Part shown: piece by piece, positions 1 through 8,650 of the stretch | Layout: each line of letters starts with the position of its first letter | Numbering within the stretch: the first letter of the stretch is position 1 | Assembly: GCA_963807235.1 (NCBI GenBank) | Contig: CAWEBF010000015.1 | Coordinates: forward strand, 124,001-188,000 | Reading direction: 5' to 3' | Length of the DNA: 64,000 bases | DNA from: CAWEBF01 sp963807235 | Lineage (GTDB): Bacteria > Acidobacteriota > Vicinamibacteria > Vicinamibacterales > UBA2999 | Program-made: the position numbers and the translations under genes | The notes under the pieces: model-generated | Seen by the model: only the letters and a program-made list of their open reading frames with translations | What the model was told of the DNA's origin: nothing | Database searches by the model: none

Positions 1-1558
1 GAAAGGCCAAGGGCAGGCTGTTGCCGAGCGCCGGCGTTGCGCGCCCGCCGATGCCCCATTTGACGCCGAGGCTCGACGCGAACGACCGGCTGGTCTGCAC
101 GATGCGCGCCTCGATTTCGACCTGGGGCTGAGGCACGTCGAGCGCAGTGATGAGGCTGCCGGCACGCTCGAGACGGTCCGCGAGGTCGTTGATGATGATG
201 GTGTTGGTCCTGGCGTCGGTCTGAATCGAGCCGCGCTGCGAGAGCGCCGTGGCTGTCAGGAGCGCCTTCAGGTCCTCGGCCCGCGCGTAGCTGAGCGATC
301 GCGTCATCACGCGCAGCTCACCGGAAAGGGCCTGCTCGTCCTGCAGCTTCCGCCGCTGTCCTTCCTCTTCGGCCAGCACCGCCAGCGGGGCCACGCGGAC
401 GATGGTGCCGTCCACGACGTAGCCGAGACGGTTCGCCTTCAGGATGATGTCGAGCGCCTGATCCCACGGGACATCCCGTAGCGACACGTCCACCGAGCCC
501 TGGATGGACGGATCGATCACCAGGTTCAACCCGCTGATCTCGGAGAAGGTGCGCAGCACCGAGCGCAAGTCGGCCCCCTGGAAGTCGAGGCTGACCGGAT
601 GCCCGGTAAAGCGCGCCTGCGGCGGCGTGTCCACATTCTGGACGCCGCTCGGCGTGGCGACGGGTGCCGCTCCGGCGGCGGGCGCCTGCTGGGCCGCCGG
701 ACGCGCGGCCACGGGCGCTGCCGGCAGCCCGGCGGGTTCCACGGTCTCGGGCGCCGGCTGCTGAGCGGCCTCGGCCGGCGCGTCGAAGAGCACCATCAGA
801 TGTTGGCCGTCCTCGGAGGTCTCGATCCGGTGTACTGAGGGCCGCGCCAGCTCCATCGCGACCTCGGTCACGAGCGGCGAGCGCGGACTCAGGCCGATTC
901 GCACCTGCGAGACCGGGCCCTGGCCGGCCGTCGTGGCCCGGGGTACCGCCGACGACACGTTGGCGAATTCGAGCACTACCCGGCGCCGGCCCTCCGTGAG
1001 CTCGCGGACCGACACCGGATTCAGGCGGCCGATGCCCACCAGCGTGACGGCCGTCGCGGTGCCGAGGCGTTCGATCTTCAGGTCGCGAATCACGGTCGAA
1101 CGACCGGCCGCACCGATGTCACCAGCCGACAGGTTCTCGAGGTCCACCCGATCGGCTTCCACGATGATGAGATTGCGCGAGCTCTTCACGCGCGGGCGGC
1201 CCGGCCGGGACAGCGCCACGTTCACCCGCGCCACCGTCGAGCCGTCGGCCGACCGGCTGGTCTCGACGTTGACCGCGGTGATGGGGCTTCGCGGATCAAC
1301 CACGAACCCGTCCACGGCGCCGGTGGTGACCACGTCTCGCAACTCGACGACGAACGACCGCGGATCAGGCTGCGACGCCACGTACGGCACTGGAGCCGAC
1401 GACTCGATGGTCAGGACGCCGACTCGCGCCTCGACACGCGAGGCCACGCGCTTCAGGACGGCTGATTCCACACCCGCGCCCGCCGCGCCCAGCGGCGACC
1501 GCACTCCGGCTGCCGCGGCGACGACCGCGACCAGCATCCAAACCCGATACCCTCTCAT
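1..1558 (-). CDS. pilQ: Type IV pilus secretin PilQ (3' end cut by window)
   Basis: Outer-membrane secretin through which the type IV pilus is extruded. The frame opens with MRGYRVWMLVAVVAAAAG, a signal peptide. It continues through AMIN-type beta-rich repeats, an Ala/Pro-rich linker (about residues 255-310) and a short secretin N-domain (VSLDFQGADLRSVLRTFSEI, then DVPWDQALDIILKANRLGY). The last visible part is the secretin core entry (IEARIVQTSRSFASSLGVKWG). The pore-forming C-terminus lies off the left edge. The ATG overlaps the pilP stop in an ATGA, so the two are translationally coupled. The gene closes a pilM-N-O-P-Q operon. Family assignment is firm; only about 519 codons are visible. 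Confidence 0.95.
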   Translation of the reverse strand, partial: MRGYRVWMLVAVVAAAAGVRSPLGAAGAGVESAVLKRVASRVEARVGVLTIESSAPVPYVASQPDPRSFVVELRDVVTTGAVDGFVVDPRSPITAVNVETSRSADGSTVARVNVALSRPGRPRVKSSRNLIIVEADRVDLENLSAGDIGAAGRSTVIRDLKIERLGTATAVTLVGIGRLNPVSVRELTEGRRRVVLEFANVSSAVPRATTAGQGPVSQVRIGLSPRSPLVTEVAMELARPSVHRIETSEDGQHLMVLFDAPAEAAQQPAPETVEPAGLPAAPVAARPAAQQAPAAGAAPVATPSGVQNVDTPPQARFTGHPVSLDFQGADLRSVLRTFSEISGLNLVIDPSIQGSVDVSLRDVPWDQALDIILKANRLGYVVDGTIVRVAPLAVLAEEEGQRRKLQDEQALSGELRVMTRSLSYARAEDLKALLTATALSQRGSIQTDARTNTIIINDLADRLERAGSLITALDVPQPQVEIEARIVQTSRSFASSLGVKWGIGGRATPALGNSLPLAF

Positions 1559-2169
1559 TGCCGGCCCTCTTCCGTCTGACGGAGCACCTTACGCACCTCC
1601 CGCTGTTTCTCGAGCGAGAGCGGATCGTTGACTTGCTGGAGAATCACGAGCGCGTCGGACGTGATGGAGCGGATCGTCCCGTCGGCCAGCCGTTCACCGG
1701 GCCGAACGATGTAGGTCTTCGAGTCGGAGCCCTGCACGATGGCCACGAAGCCACCCTGGCTGGCGACCGTGCCGCGCAGCGTGACTTCCCCGACGCCGAG
1801 CCCCCTGAGACCGGCCGCGCGCATCCCCGGCGTGGCTGCGACATCGCTGCCCCGGCGCGACAGGCTCACAAACGGATCGCGCCGGCCTTCGCGGTTGTAC
1901 GAATGGCCGTTCTGCGGGGCCGGTGGAGCCGGCGCGGCCGGCGCCGTCTGCGCGCCCGGAGACGCCGGTGCGGGGGCGGGTGCCTGCCCGGACGCCGCGG
2001 CGGCGCCGGGCGCCGCCGTGGGAGCAGGTGTCTGGCCGAACGCCACAGCGGCGCCGGGCGCCGCCGTGGGAGCAGGCGTCTGGCCGAACGCCACAGCGGC
2101 GCCACAGCAGAACACCGCAAGAAGGAACCAGTGTCGTCCGGCGCGCTCCGCGCGCGTGTGGGCACGCAT
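1555..2169 (-). CDS. pilP: Type IV pilus lipoprotein-like assembly protein PilP
   Basis: Periplasmic partner linking the PilN/PilO inner-membrane complex to PilQ. The N-terminus MRAHTRAERAGRHWFLLAVF is a signal peptide. It is followed by about 70 residues of Ala/Pro/Gln low-complexity sequence, then a compact PilP-type beta domain from about residue 110 (GEVTLRGTVASQGGFVAIVQ, DSKTYIVRPGERLADG). I chose the ATG at 2169 because GGAGAG precedes it at good spacing; in-frame GTG 2187 and ATG 2184 are alternatives. There is no lipobox Cys at the expected place (FCCGAA lies in the hydrophobic segment and could serve), so lipidation is uncertain. The gene sits between pilO and pilQ as in other pil operons. 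Confidence 0.85.
   Translation of the reverse strand: MRAHTRAERAGRHWFLLAVFCCGAAVAFGQTPAPTAAPGAAVAFGQTPAPTAAPGAAAASGQAPAPAPASPGAQTAPAAPAPPAPQNGHSYNREGRRDPFVSLSRRGSDVAATPGMRAAGLRGLGVGEVTLRGTVASQGGFVAIVQGSDSKTYIVRPGERLADGTIRSITSDALVILQQVNDPLSLEKQREVRKVLRQTEEGRQ
2002..2097. repeat. 48-bp in-frame tandem duplication in pilP
   Basis: Two adjacent 48-bp units (2002-2049 and 2050-2097) differ at one base, and a partial third copy follows. In protein they give two copies of a 16-residue AAVAFGQTPAPTAAPG unit in the PilP linker. One copy fuses to the end of the signal peptide, so the duplication probably arose by slippage or unequal crossover. A multiple of three keeps the frame open. Confidence 0.9.
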
Positions 2170-2188
2170 ACCGTTTCTCTCCATCACG

Positions 2189-2821
2189 TCAGGCCTTCTT
2201 GCCCTTCGCGGGTTTTTTGGCCGCCTTGGGCTTGGCCGCGGGGGCGGCCTTTTCTTCGGCCGCCATCAGCACGAACGCCGTCGCCGTGCAGTTGGCGCTC
2301 ACCGTCGCCCCGGCCGTCTGCTCCTCGCGCGCCGTGATGTTGATATTCCCCACGTTGATGATGCGCGGGAACTTGCTCACCCGCTCGAGGAACGAACCCA
2401 GATCGTGGTAGGTGCCTTCCACGGAGATGCCGATGGGCCACTCGGCGTGCAGGTCCTTGCGCGTCACCGGCTGCGGCGTGAAGCCCTTGATCGTGAGGTT
2501 CGACTCTGTGGCCATCCCCTGCACCCGGCGCAGCAGATCGGCCACGTCCTGTTCCTCGGGCAGCTGCGTCCGCAGCCCCTGGAGCTGCGACTGGAGGGAC
2601 ACGACCTCCTTGCGGAACTCGGGGAGACCCTTGGCGATCTTCAACCCGCGGTTGATCTCCGCCTTGACCTTGGCCAGGGCCGCCTTGCGCGTATCGAGGT
2701 CGACGCGCATCGGCGCTGCGTAGAAGTACCAGAAGACGCCCACGCCGACGCCAGCCAGCGTGACGAACGCGCCGAGTTGCACGCGCCACGGAAGCGAGGT
2801 GATGCGAAGGTTGATGGCCAT
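2189..2821 (-). CDS. pilO: Type IV pilus inner-membrane protein PilO
   Basis: Bitopic alignment-complex protein that dimerises with PilN. It starts MAINLRITSLPWRVQLGAF, has one transmembrane helix (about residues 14-33, LGAFVTLAGVGVGVFWYFYA), a coiled coil (about 35-85) and a ferredoxin-like periplasmic domain (IKGFTPQPV, WPIGISVEGTYHDLGSFLER). The tail is Lys/Ala rich. The ATG at 2821 is one base past the pilN stop (TGACATG), with AAGGGG upstream. Length of about 210 residues is normal for the family. Confidence 0.93.
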   Translation of the reverse strand: MAINLRITSLPWRVQLGAFVTLAGVGVGVFWYFYAAPMRVDLDTRKAALAKVKAEINRGLKIAKGLPEFRKEVVSLQSQLQGLRTQLPEEQDVADLLRRVQGMATESNLTIKGFTPQPVTRKDLHAEWPIGISVEGTYHDLGSFLERVSKFPRIINVGNINITAREEQTAGATVSANCTATAFVLMAAEEKAAPAAKPKAAKKPAKGKKA

Positions 2822-2822
2822 G

Positions 2823-3443
2823 TCAGGCGCGCCCCTTCTTCTTCGGATTCGCGGGTTCGCTTGCCTGGACACCCGCCAGCTGCACGCGAACCGTGAACGA
2901 GATCACGTTGGTCGTTGGCTGTCCCTTCTTGGCCCCTTGCGCCTCTGTGAGCTGGCTGTTGACGATCTCGATCGGCTTCTGGACCAGCGCGTTGCTGCCG
3001 AGGTTGCCGACGAAGTCGGAGAGCGCGATGAGGGTGGTGCTGCTGCCCTGTATCGTCACGGCGCCGCCGTCCTGACGGAGCTCGGTCAGCCAGAGCATGT
3101 CGGGCAGGCTGCGGCTGATGTGATCCAGCAGCTGCACGGGCACGCTCTGACCGGCACGCAGGCTTTCGATCAGCTTGACGCGGTCCTGCAGCTGCTTGCT
3201 TTGGGCCTCGAATGCCTGGACCTCGTTGAGCAGCGACTTCAGGCGCGCCGCCTCGCGGGTGGCGGCCGCGGTGTCGGCGTCCAACTGGGCGGATTCCTGC
3301 CGCAGCGACCAGAACCACCAGCCGGTGCCTGACGAGGCCAGCACCAGCAGCACCGCGCAGATGACGCCGGTGTGCTGGCTGATGTCGAACGCGGCGGCCT
3401 TGATCTTCTGCCGCTCGACGCCGAGGAGATTGATGCGAATCAT
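2823..3443 (-). CDS. pilN: Type IV pilus inner-membrane protein PilN
   Basis: Bitopic protein whose cytoplasmic N-terminus (MIRINLLGVERQK, the INLL PilM-binding motif) docks on PilM. One transmembrane helix follows (about 27-48, GVICAVLLVLASSGTGWWFW), then a coiled coil (about 50-100) and a periplasmic ferredoxin-like fold with an ISRSLPDMLWLTEL segment. The start overlaps the pilM stop by 4 bp (ATGA), so expression is coupled to pilM. At 206 residues it is full length. Confidence 0.94.
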   Translation of the reverse strand: MIRINLLGVERQKIKAAAFDISQHTGVICAVLLVLASSGTGWWFWSLRQESAQLDADTAAATREAARLKSLLNEVQAFEAQSKQLQDRVKLIESLRAGQSVPVQLLDHISRSLPDMLWLTELRQDGGAVTIQGSSTTLIALSDFVGNLGSNALVQKPIEIVNSQLTEAQGAKKGQPTTNVISFTVRVQLAGVQASEPANPKKKGRA

Positions 3444-4504
3444 CGGTCACCCACCTGACGGAGCGCGAGGCCGACAGCGACGGCGGCCGTCGCCGATACG
3501 ACCGCCGGATCCACGCCGCCCAGCTTCGACGGTTCCCATTTCACGGTGCGGAACGGGTCGAAGTACTCCACGGGCGCGTGCAGGCGCTCTTCGAGCAGCT
3601 CGCGCAACCCCTCCACTCGCGACACGCCGCCGCTCAGCACGACCTGGTCGATGCGCTCGACCGCCGAGGTGGACTTGAAGAACTCGAGGGTCTTCTGCAC
3701 CTCGAGCACCACGTTTTCGGTGACCGCGTGCAATACGGGGCGGGCTTCCTCGATGGTGGAGCCATCCACGGGCACGCCGCGCTTGAGCTGCTCGGCGGCA
3801 TCGAAGGAGAGGCCCAGCTCCTTCTGCACGGCCTCGGTATAGGCGTTACCGCCAATCGAGATGTCGCGGGTGAAGATCGACTGGTCGCCCTGCACGATGT
3901 TGATGTTGATTGCGCTGGCGCCGGCGTTCAGGAGCACCACCACGCGCGAGGGCTCGAACCCGTAGTTGGTCTCGAAGGCGTTCTGGAGTGCAAAGGCGTC
4001 GACGTCCACGACGACCGGGGTGCGCCCCGCGCGGGTGATCACGCTCGTGTAGTCGCCGATCTTCTCTTTCTTGGCCGCGACCAGCAGCACGTCCATGCTG
4101 CCGCGCGAATCGGGGCCGGTGCCCGCATCGAGCACCTGGTAGTCGAGGTTCACGTCCTGGATGTCGAACGGGATGTACTGCTCGGCCTCCCAGTAAATCG
4201 AGTCGCGCAGCTCGGCTTCGGTCATCACGGGCAGCGTGATCTTCTTGACGATTACGGTGTTGCCCGATAGCGACGCGCAGACCTCTTTGGTCTTGAACGC
4301 CTTGCTGGTATCGAACAGGCGCTTGATGGTGGCCACCACGGCGTCGGCGTCGATGATGGCGCCGTCCACGATGGCATCGGCCGGCACCGGTTCGCTCGCG
4401 AAGGCCGCGACGCGGAACTGCTTGCCGCTGGGCTTCAGCTGCACCGCTTTGATGGCGCTCGACCCGATGTCGAGGCCAACGACCGCCTTGGGTTTCCGAA
4501 ACAC
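3440..4504 (-). CDS. pilM: Type IV pilus assembly ATPase-fold protein PilM
   Basis: Actin-like (FtsA/MreB fold) cytoplasmic protein that caps the PilN tail. The phosphate-1 motif VVGLDIGSSAIKAVQL is at residues 9-24, the adenosine motif near VVLSGGVSRVEGL. At 354 residues it is standard for PilM/type IV pilus biogenesis ATPases. It is first in the visible pilMNOPQ operon. Upstream lies an intergenic stretch of about 330 bp up to the rplM promoter. A heptad repeat there (4701-4756) lies in the probable leader or promoter region; I found no convincing promoter for pilM. Confidence 0.95.
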   Translation of the reverse strand: MFRKPKAVVGLDIGSSAIKAVQLKPSGKQFRVAAFASEPVPADAIVDGAIIDADAVVATIKRLFDTSKAFKTKEVCASLSGNTVIVKKITLPVMTEAELRDSIYWEAEQYIPFDIQDVNLDYQVLDAGTGPDSRGSMDVLLVAAKKEKIGDYTSVITRAGRTPVVVDVDAFALQNAFETNYGFEPSRVVVLLNAGASAININIVQGDQSIFTRDISIGGNAYTEAVQKELGLSFDAAEQLKRGVPVDGSTIEEARPVLHAVTENVVLEVQKTLEFFKSTSAVERIDQVVLSGGVSRVEGLRELLEERLHAPVEYFDPFRTVKWEPSKLGGVDPAVVSATAAVAVGLALRQVGDR

Positions 4505-4700
4505 TCGCCGCTCCTTCGCCTTGAGACAGACCCACTCGAGGTGTCTCGCCGTCGCCCGAAAGGGCGGAGGCGGACTGGGCCCTGCACAAAGCTGCTGACG
4601 AGTCTGTTATCGGCTTTTTGTGGGCCTCCATCACTTCACAGGAAGGCCCAGAGCGGCCTGTAAAGCCGCAAAAGGAGACAGTTTGTGCACGCGCGCCAGG

Positions 4701-4756
4701 GACCAAAGACTCCAGGTTCCGGGCTCCAGGCTCCGGGCCCTGGCTCCTCGCTCCAG
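4701..4756. repeat. Heptanucleotide tandem repeat (GGCTCCA/G type)
   Basis: Eight consecutive 7-bp units in one register, variants of GGCTCCA / GGCTCCG (for example 4708 GACTCCA, 4715 GGTTCCG, 4722 GGCTCCA, 4729 GGCTCCG), decaying at both ends. It lies in the pilM-rplM divergent intergenic region of about 400 bp. Apart from this and the rplM promoter, I see nothing else there. Confidence 0.85.
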
Positions 4757-4838
4757 GCCGGGCGATCGGTCAACATGAGGCCTGTTGCCTGGCGCCCGAG
4801 GCCTTTGCGCGCGCGGGCTGATTCGACGCGCGCGCTCC

Positions 4839-4867
4839 TTGACAGCCCCCCGAAGTGCCCGTACTAT
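4839..4867 (+). promoter_or_regulatory. Sigma-70-type promoter of rplM operon
   Basis: TTGACA at 4839-4844, a 17-bp spacer and TACTAT at 4862-4867, the best vegetative promoter in the window. The expected start is near 4874, giving a leader of about 30 nt before the rplM ATG at 4903. Confidence 0.8.
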
Positions 4868-4902
4868 TGGGGTTTGCGGTTTTAGAAGGGACGTTGTCTT
4901 AG

Positions 4903-5334
4903 ATGCGAACGGTCGTGGCAAGCGCGAGCAAAACCGAGAGGCGGTGGCACGTCATCGACGCCGGGGGGCAAGTCCTCGGTCGCGTGGCAACCCTCGCTTC
5001 GCGTCTGCTCCAGGGTAAGCACAAGCCGATCTACACACCGTACATCGATACGGGTGACCACGTAGTGGTGGTCAACGCCGGCACGGTGAAGCTGACCGGC
5101 AACAAAGAGAACCAGAAGATGTACCGGCGGCACAGCGGCTACGAAGGCGGCCTGCGCGAGGAGCGCGCGGTGGTTGTCCGGAAGCGGCAGCCGGTGCGGC
5201 TCGTTGAAGAGGCGGTGCGCGGCATGTTGCCGAAGACGAAGATGGGCGACGCCATGTACCGGAAGCTCAAGGTGTACGCGAGGGCGGACCATCCGCACGC
5301 GGCGCAGCAACCCAAGTCCATCGAGGTCGTGTAA
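4903..5334 (+). CDS. rplM: 50S ribosomal protein L13
   Basis: Large-subunit protein L13. Family hallmarks are WHVIDAGGQVLGRVATLAS near residue 16, KHKPIYTPYIDTGDHVVVVNA, and RAVRGMLPKTKMG-type sequence (EEAVRGMLPKTKMGDAMYRK). At 143 residues it is normal. The start is the only ATG after the promoter. rpsI follows 1 bp after the stop, the conserved rplM-rpsI pair. Confidence 0.98.
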   Translation: MRTVVASASKTERRWHVIDAGGQVLGRVATLASRLLQGKHKPIYTPYIDTGDHVVVVNAGTVKLTGNKENQKMYRRHSGYEGGLREERAVVVRKRQPVRLVEEAVRGMLPKTKMGDAMYRKLKVYARADHPHAAQQPKSIEVV

Positions 5335-5335
5335 C

Positions 5336-5728
5336 TTGGCCAGTACCGAACATTACGCAACAGGTCGCCGCAAGACATCGTCCGCACGCGTCTTCCTTCG
5401 TCCCGGAACCGGCACGATCACCGTCAACCACCGTGAGTTCGTGAACTACTTCCCCACCGAGGCGCTTCGTACCCAGGTCAAGCGGCCGTTCACTGTCACC
5501 GAGACGGCAGAACAGTTCGACGTGTTGGCTACGGTGGCCGGCGGCGGCGTCAACGGGCAGGCCGGCGCGGTGCGCCTGGGCATCTCCCGCGCGCTGGTCG
5601 CGTTCAACGCCGACCACCGCAAGCTGCTGAAGAAGGACGGGCTGCTGACGTCGGATTCGCGTGTGAAGGAACGGAAGAAGTACGGTCTGGCCGGAGCGCG
5701 CAAGCGCTTCCAGTTCAGTAAGCGTTAG
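5336..5728 (+). CDS. rpsI: 30S ribosomal protein S9
   Basis: Small-subunit protein S9, whose C-terminal tail reaches the P-site tRNA anticodon loop. It begins ASTEHYATGRRKTSSARVFL, carries AGGGVNGQAGAVRLGISRAL, and ends KKYGLAGARKRFQFSKR with the invariant terminal SKR. The start is a TTG at 5336, one base after the rplM stop; 130 residues matches the family exactly. TTG as start plus the near-zero spacing suggests coupling to rplM. Confidence 0.97.
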   Translation: MASTEHYATGRRKTSSARVFLRPGTGTITVNHREFVNYFPTEALRTQVKRPFTVTETAEQFDVLATVAGGGVNGQAGAVRLGISRALVAFNADHRKLLKKDGLLTSDSRVKERKKYGLAGARKRFQFSKR

Positions 5729-5744
5729 GCGAGGGGGAGGGATC

Positions 5745-6554
5745 TTGTCCGGTATTGCCACAAAGGAGCTGCTCGAAGCGGGGGTGCACTTCGGCCACCA
5801 GACCAAGCGCTGGAACCCCAAGATGAAGCCATACATCTTCGGGGAGCGGAACGGCATCTACATCCTCGACTTGAACAAGACGGCGCAGAAGTTCCGCGCG
5901 GCCGAGGAGTTCGTCACGAACCTGGCCGCCGACGGGCGCACGCTGCTCTTCGTGGGTACCAAGCGGCAAGCCCAGGACGTCATCGCGGAAGAAGCGCAGC
6001 GGTGCGGGATGTACTTCGTGAACCAGCGATGGCTGGGTGGGTTGCTCACCAACTTCACGACCATTCAGCGCAGCCTGGCACGCCTGCGGGACCTGGAGGC
6101 CATGGTCACCGACGGCCGCTACGAGTCGCTGTCGAAGAAAGAGATCGCCCGGAACGAAAAGGAAAAGCGGAAGCTGCTGAAGAACCTCGAAGGCATCCGC
6201 CACATGTCGCGGCTGCCCGACGCGGTCTTCATCGTGGACACCGGCAAGGAAAAGATCGCCGTCGACGAGGCGCGCAAGCTGAAGATTCCGGTGATCGGCA
6301 TCGTGGACACCAACGCCGATCCCGATGAAGTGGATTACGTGATCCCCGGCAACGACGACGCGCTGCGGTCGATCCGCCTGTTCGCGTCGCGCGTGGCCGA
6401 CGCCGTGGCGAGCGGCCGTTCGATGCGCGAATCGCGCATCGCCGAAGAGGACGCGGCCAGGGCCGAAGAAGCCGCCGCGGCCGACGCCGCCGCGCGGTTG
6501 ACGCGGGCCGTTCGCCCGCAGCGCCGCGCCGAGCCTACCCCCGCCAGCGCGTAA
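5745..6554 (+). CDS. rpsB: 30S ribosomal protein S2
   Basis: Small-subunit protein S2. The start is TTG at 5745 with a strong purine-rich site (GAGGGGGAGGG) upstream. Family signatures are LLEAGVHFGHQTKRWNPKMKPYIFGERNGI, NQRWLGGLLTNFTTIQ and PDAVFIVDTGKEKIAVDEARKL...PVIGIVDTNADPDEVDYVIPGNDD. The last 40 residues are an Ala/Glu/Arg-rich tail beyond the conserved fold. Together with tsf it forms the usual S2/EF-Ts unit. Confidence 0.98.
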   Translation: MSGIATKELLEAGVHFGHQTKRWNPKMKPYIFGERNGIYILDLNKTAQKFRAAEEFVTNLAADGRTLLFVGTKRQAQDVIAEEAQRCGMYFVNQRWLGGLLTNFTTIQRSLARLRDLEAMVTDGRYESLSKKEIARNEKEKRKLLKNLEGIRHMSRLPDAVFIVDTGKEKIAVDEARKLKIPVIGIVDTNADPDEVDYVIPGNDDALRSIRLFASRVADAVASGRSMRESRIAEEDAARAEEAAAADAAARLTRAVRPQRRAEPTPASA

Positions 6555-6558
6555 GACC

Positions 6559-6655
6559 GCCCCGCGAAGCGGGGCAAGAAGACAGAGGCCGGCCCGGCGC
6601 CGCGGAGCGCGGGTGAAGCGGGCGAAGCGGCGCCGGCTCGAGGCCGGCGCTTTTT
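6559..6655 (+). terminator. Hairpin and intrinsic terminator/attenuator between rpsB and tsf
   Basis: Right after the rpsB stop is a 7-bp GCCCCGC / GCGGGGC stem with a GAA loop (6559-6575). Further on is GCGCCGGC / GCCGGCGC with a 5-nt loop (6630-6650) followed by TTTTT (6651-6655), a textbook Rho-independent terminator. It probably attenuates transcription into tsf, letting S2 exceed EF-Ts. Confidence 0.75.
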
Positions 6656-6710
6656 GTGTACGGATGAGTGGCGCCGCCAGGCGCCGAGCGAAGGACGGAG
6701 TACGACGACG

Positions 6711-7397
6711 ATGGCAATCACGGCAGAGCAGGTGAAGCAGCTCCGCGACAAGACCGGGGCCGGGATGATGGAGTGCAAGGCGGCGTTGACCGAGGCCAAT
6801 GGCGACATGGAGGAGGCCAACACGCTGCTGCGCAAGCGCGGGCTGGCGCAAGCCGCCAAGCGCGCCGGCCGCGCGACGGCGCAGGGCATCATCGGCAGCT
6901 ACATCCATATGGGCGGCAAGATCGGCGTCCTGGTCGAGGTGAACTGCGAGTCCGACTTCGTGGCGCGGACCGAGGACTTCAACAACCTGGTGCGGGAAGT
7001 GGCGATGCACGTGGCCGCGGCCGACCCGAAGTGGGTGCGCCGCGAGGACGTGCCCGCTGAGGCCGTCGAGAAGGAGAAGGCCATCTACCGCGCCCAGATG
7101 GAGAATTCAGGCAAGCCGGCGAACGTGCTCGACAAGATCGTCGAGGGCAAGCTGGGGAGCTTCTACTCGCAATTCGTGCTGCTGGACCAGCCGACGATCC
7201 GCGATCCCAACGTCAGCGTGTCGCAGCTGGTCGCCCAGGCAAGCGCGAAGACCGGGGAGAACATCCAGATCAGCCGGTTCGTGCGTTTCCAGCGTCGGGC
7301 AAGAGTAGGCTCCAGGCCCCGGGCTCCAGGCTCCGGGGCTGCACGCTCCGCTAGAATCGAGGCGCTCGCCAGGAGGCGGGCGCCTCGATGCGTTTAA
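6711..7397 (+). CDS. tsf: Translation elongation factor Ts (C-terminus read through a repeat)
   Basis: Nucleotide exchange factor for EF-Tu. The start MAITAEQVKQLRDKTGAGMMECKAAL carries the UBA-like and TDVGF-equivalent core (NCESDFVARTEDF). The domain ends normally at ENIQISRFVRFQ. After that the frame shows no stop and runs 35 residues further through a heptad repeat and into the next gene. One frame over, the sequence reads FQ followed within five codons by TAG, so a 1-nt indel near 7291 is the simplest explanation. The conserved core of about 196 residues is intact, typical of short bacterial EF-Ts. The terminator before the gene may set its level. Confidence 0.93.
   Translation: MAITAEQVKQLRDKTGAGMMECKAALTEANGDMEEANTLLRKRGLAQAAKRAGRATAQGIIGSYIHMGGKIGVLVEVNCESDFVARTEDFNNLVREVAMHVAAADPKWVRREDVPAEAVEKEKAIYRAQMENSGKPANVLDKIVEGKLGSFYSQFVLLDQPTIRDPNVSVSQLVAQASAKTGENIQISRFVRFQRRARVGSRPRAPGSGAARSARIEALARRRAPRCV
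7308..7335. repeat. Heptanucleotide tandem repeat, GGCTCCA type
   Basis: Four exact-register heptamers: GGCTCCA, GGCCCCG, GGCTCCA, GGCTCCG. Same family as 4701-4756 and 13939-13973. Here it sits at the 3' end of tsf and is translated in the current reading frame. Confidence 0.85.
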
Positions 7398-8650
7398 CGG
7401 TTCTGCTCGGCACGGCGGTGGCCTCCACGCCGTGGACCGAGGCCATGGCCACGCTCACAGACGGGCGCCAGGTGCACGTGGACGACACGGCCAGCTCATG
7501 GCCGTTTTGCCGGAACCACCTTCCCTTCCGTGGCGCCTGCTCCAGCGGACGGCCGTGGTCATCCCCAACCTGCACCGCGCCTTTCCCGACGGGCAGCGGG
7601 TCCGGCGCGCCTGGTACTGACCCAGTCCACCTATCAACTGCAGCGATGGCTGGACTGGCTGGAGGCGAATCCGGCCTCAATCGTCCTCGGCGCGCTGACT
7701 GCTCCGCCGCCCGACGTGCTGCGCGACGCGAGCGCGCGACGCGGACCGTGGGCCCGGGTCGGAGATCGTGGAGGTCGCCCTCGACCTGGGCGCGTCGCCC
7801 GACCAGGGCGACCAGGCCTCGTTGTACGACGCCTTTCGCCAGGCGGACCCCGACCGGCGCTACCTGGCCTGCCGGCGCGCCGCGACCGATGCGCCCGCCG
7901 ATCCCGCGATGTGCCTGGCGCTTGCGAGCGCGTGCATGGAGACCGGCCGTCTCGACGAAGCCGAAGAGACGCTGGAGCGCGCGCTCGCGCTGGCTCCCGA
8001 CTGGGAGGCCGTGCACTACGAACTCGGCAAGCTGTGGCTGCGGCGCGACGACACTGGCCGCGCCGCAGCGTGCTTCGCTGAAGCGGCACGGCTGATGCCG
8101 TCCTTCGCCGCCGCCCACGCGAACCTGGGCGCGGCGCTGGGGGAGTTGGAGCGGCCCGAGGAAGCGCTTGTCGCGTTGGCACGAGCCGCGCGCCTGGATC
8201 CGTTCGGCCGCACCATCCACAACAACATCGGCGCCAGCCTGCGCGATCTGGGCAGGTTGACGGAGGCCGAGGCCTCTTTCCGGCACGTTATCGCCCTGGA
8301 CCCGGCCTTCGTGTTCGGCCACTACAACCTGGGCCACGTCCTGTTCCTGCTGGGCCGGTTCGACCAGGCGCGTCAGGCCTACGATGAGGGGCTCGGCGCG
8401 CGATCTGTCTCGGACGCCCAGGCAACGTCTGCGCCTGGCGCTGACGCTGGCAGCGCTGGACGACGAGGACGCCGCACGCGATCACGCGCGCGCGGCGCTC
8501 GAGGGCGCCGCCGGCGACAATCGCGGGGATCTATTGGATGAGATGGAGGAAGTGCTGGAAGCGCTGACGGCGCTCCAAGGGGAGCGCCGTCGGGCCGTAC
8601 ACGCGTTGGAGCAGGTGGTCGCCGACTACCGGTCGCGTAATCGCCGGTAG
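7388..8650 (+). pseudogene. TPR-repeat protein gene broken by about four frameshifts
   Basis: One TPR protein is spread over three frames. Piece 1 is MRLTVLLGTAVASTPWTEAM (7388 on, with AGGAGG 10 nt upstream). It shifts near 7485 to LPEPPSLPWRLLQRTAVVIP, near 7602 to LVLTQSTYQLQRWLDWLEAN, near 7750 to SEIVEVALDLGASPDQGDQA, and near 8395 to RLRLALTLAALDDEDAARDH. The 7768-8395 part holds about five TPR units (for example AHANLGAALGELERPEEALV and IHNNIGASLRDLGRLTEAEA). Each join restores continuous plausible protein, so these are indels in one gene, not separate genes. It might be real decay or sequencing error. The function of the N-terminal segment is unknown to me. Confidence 0.75.
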
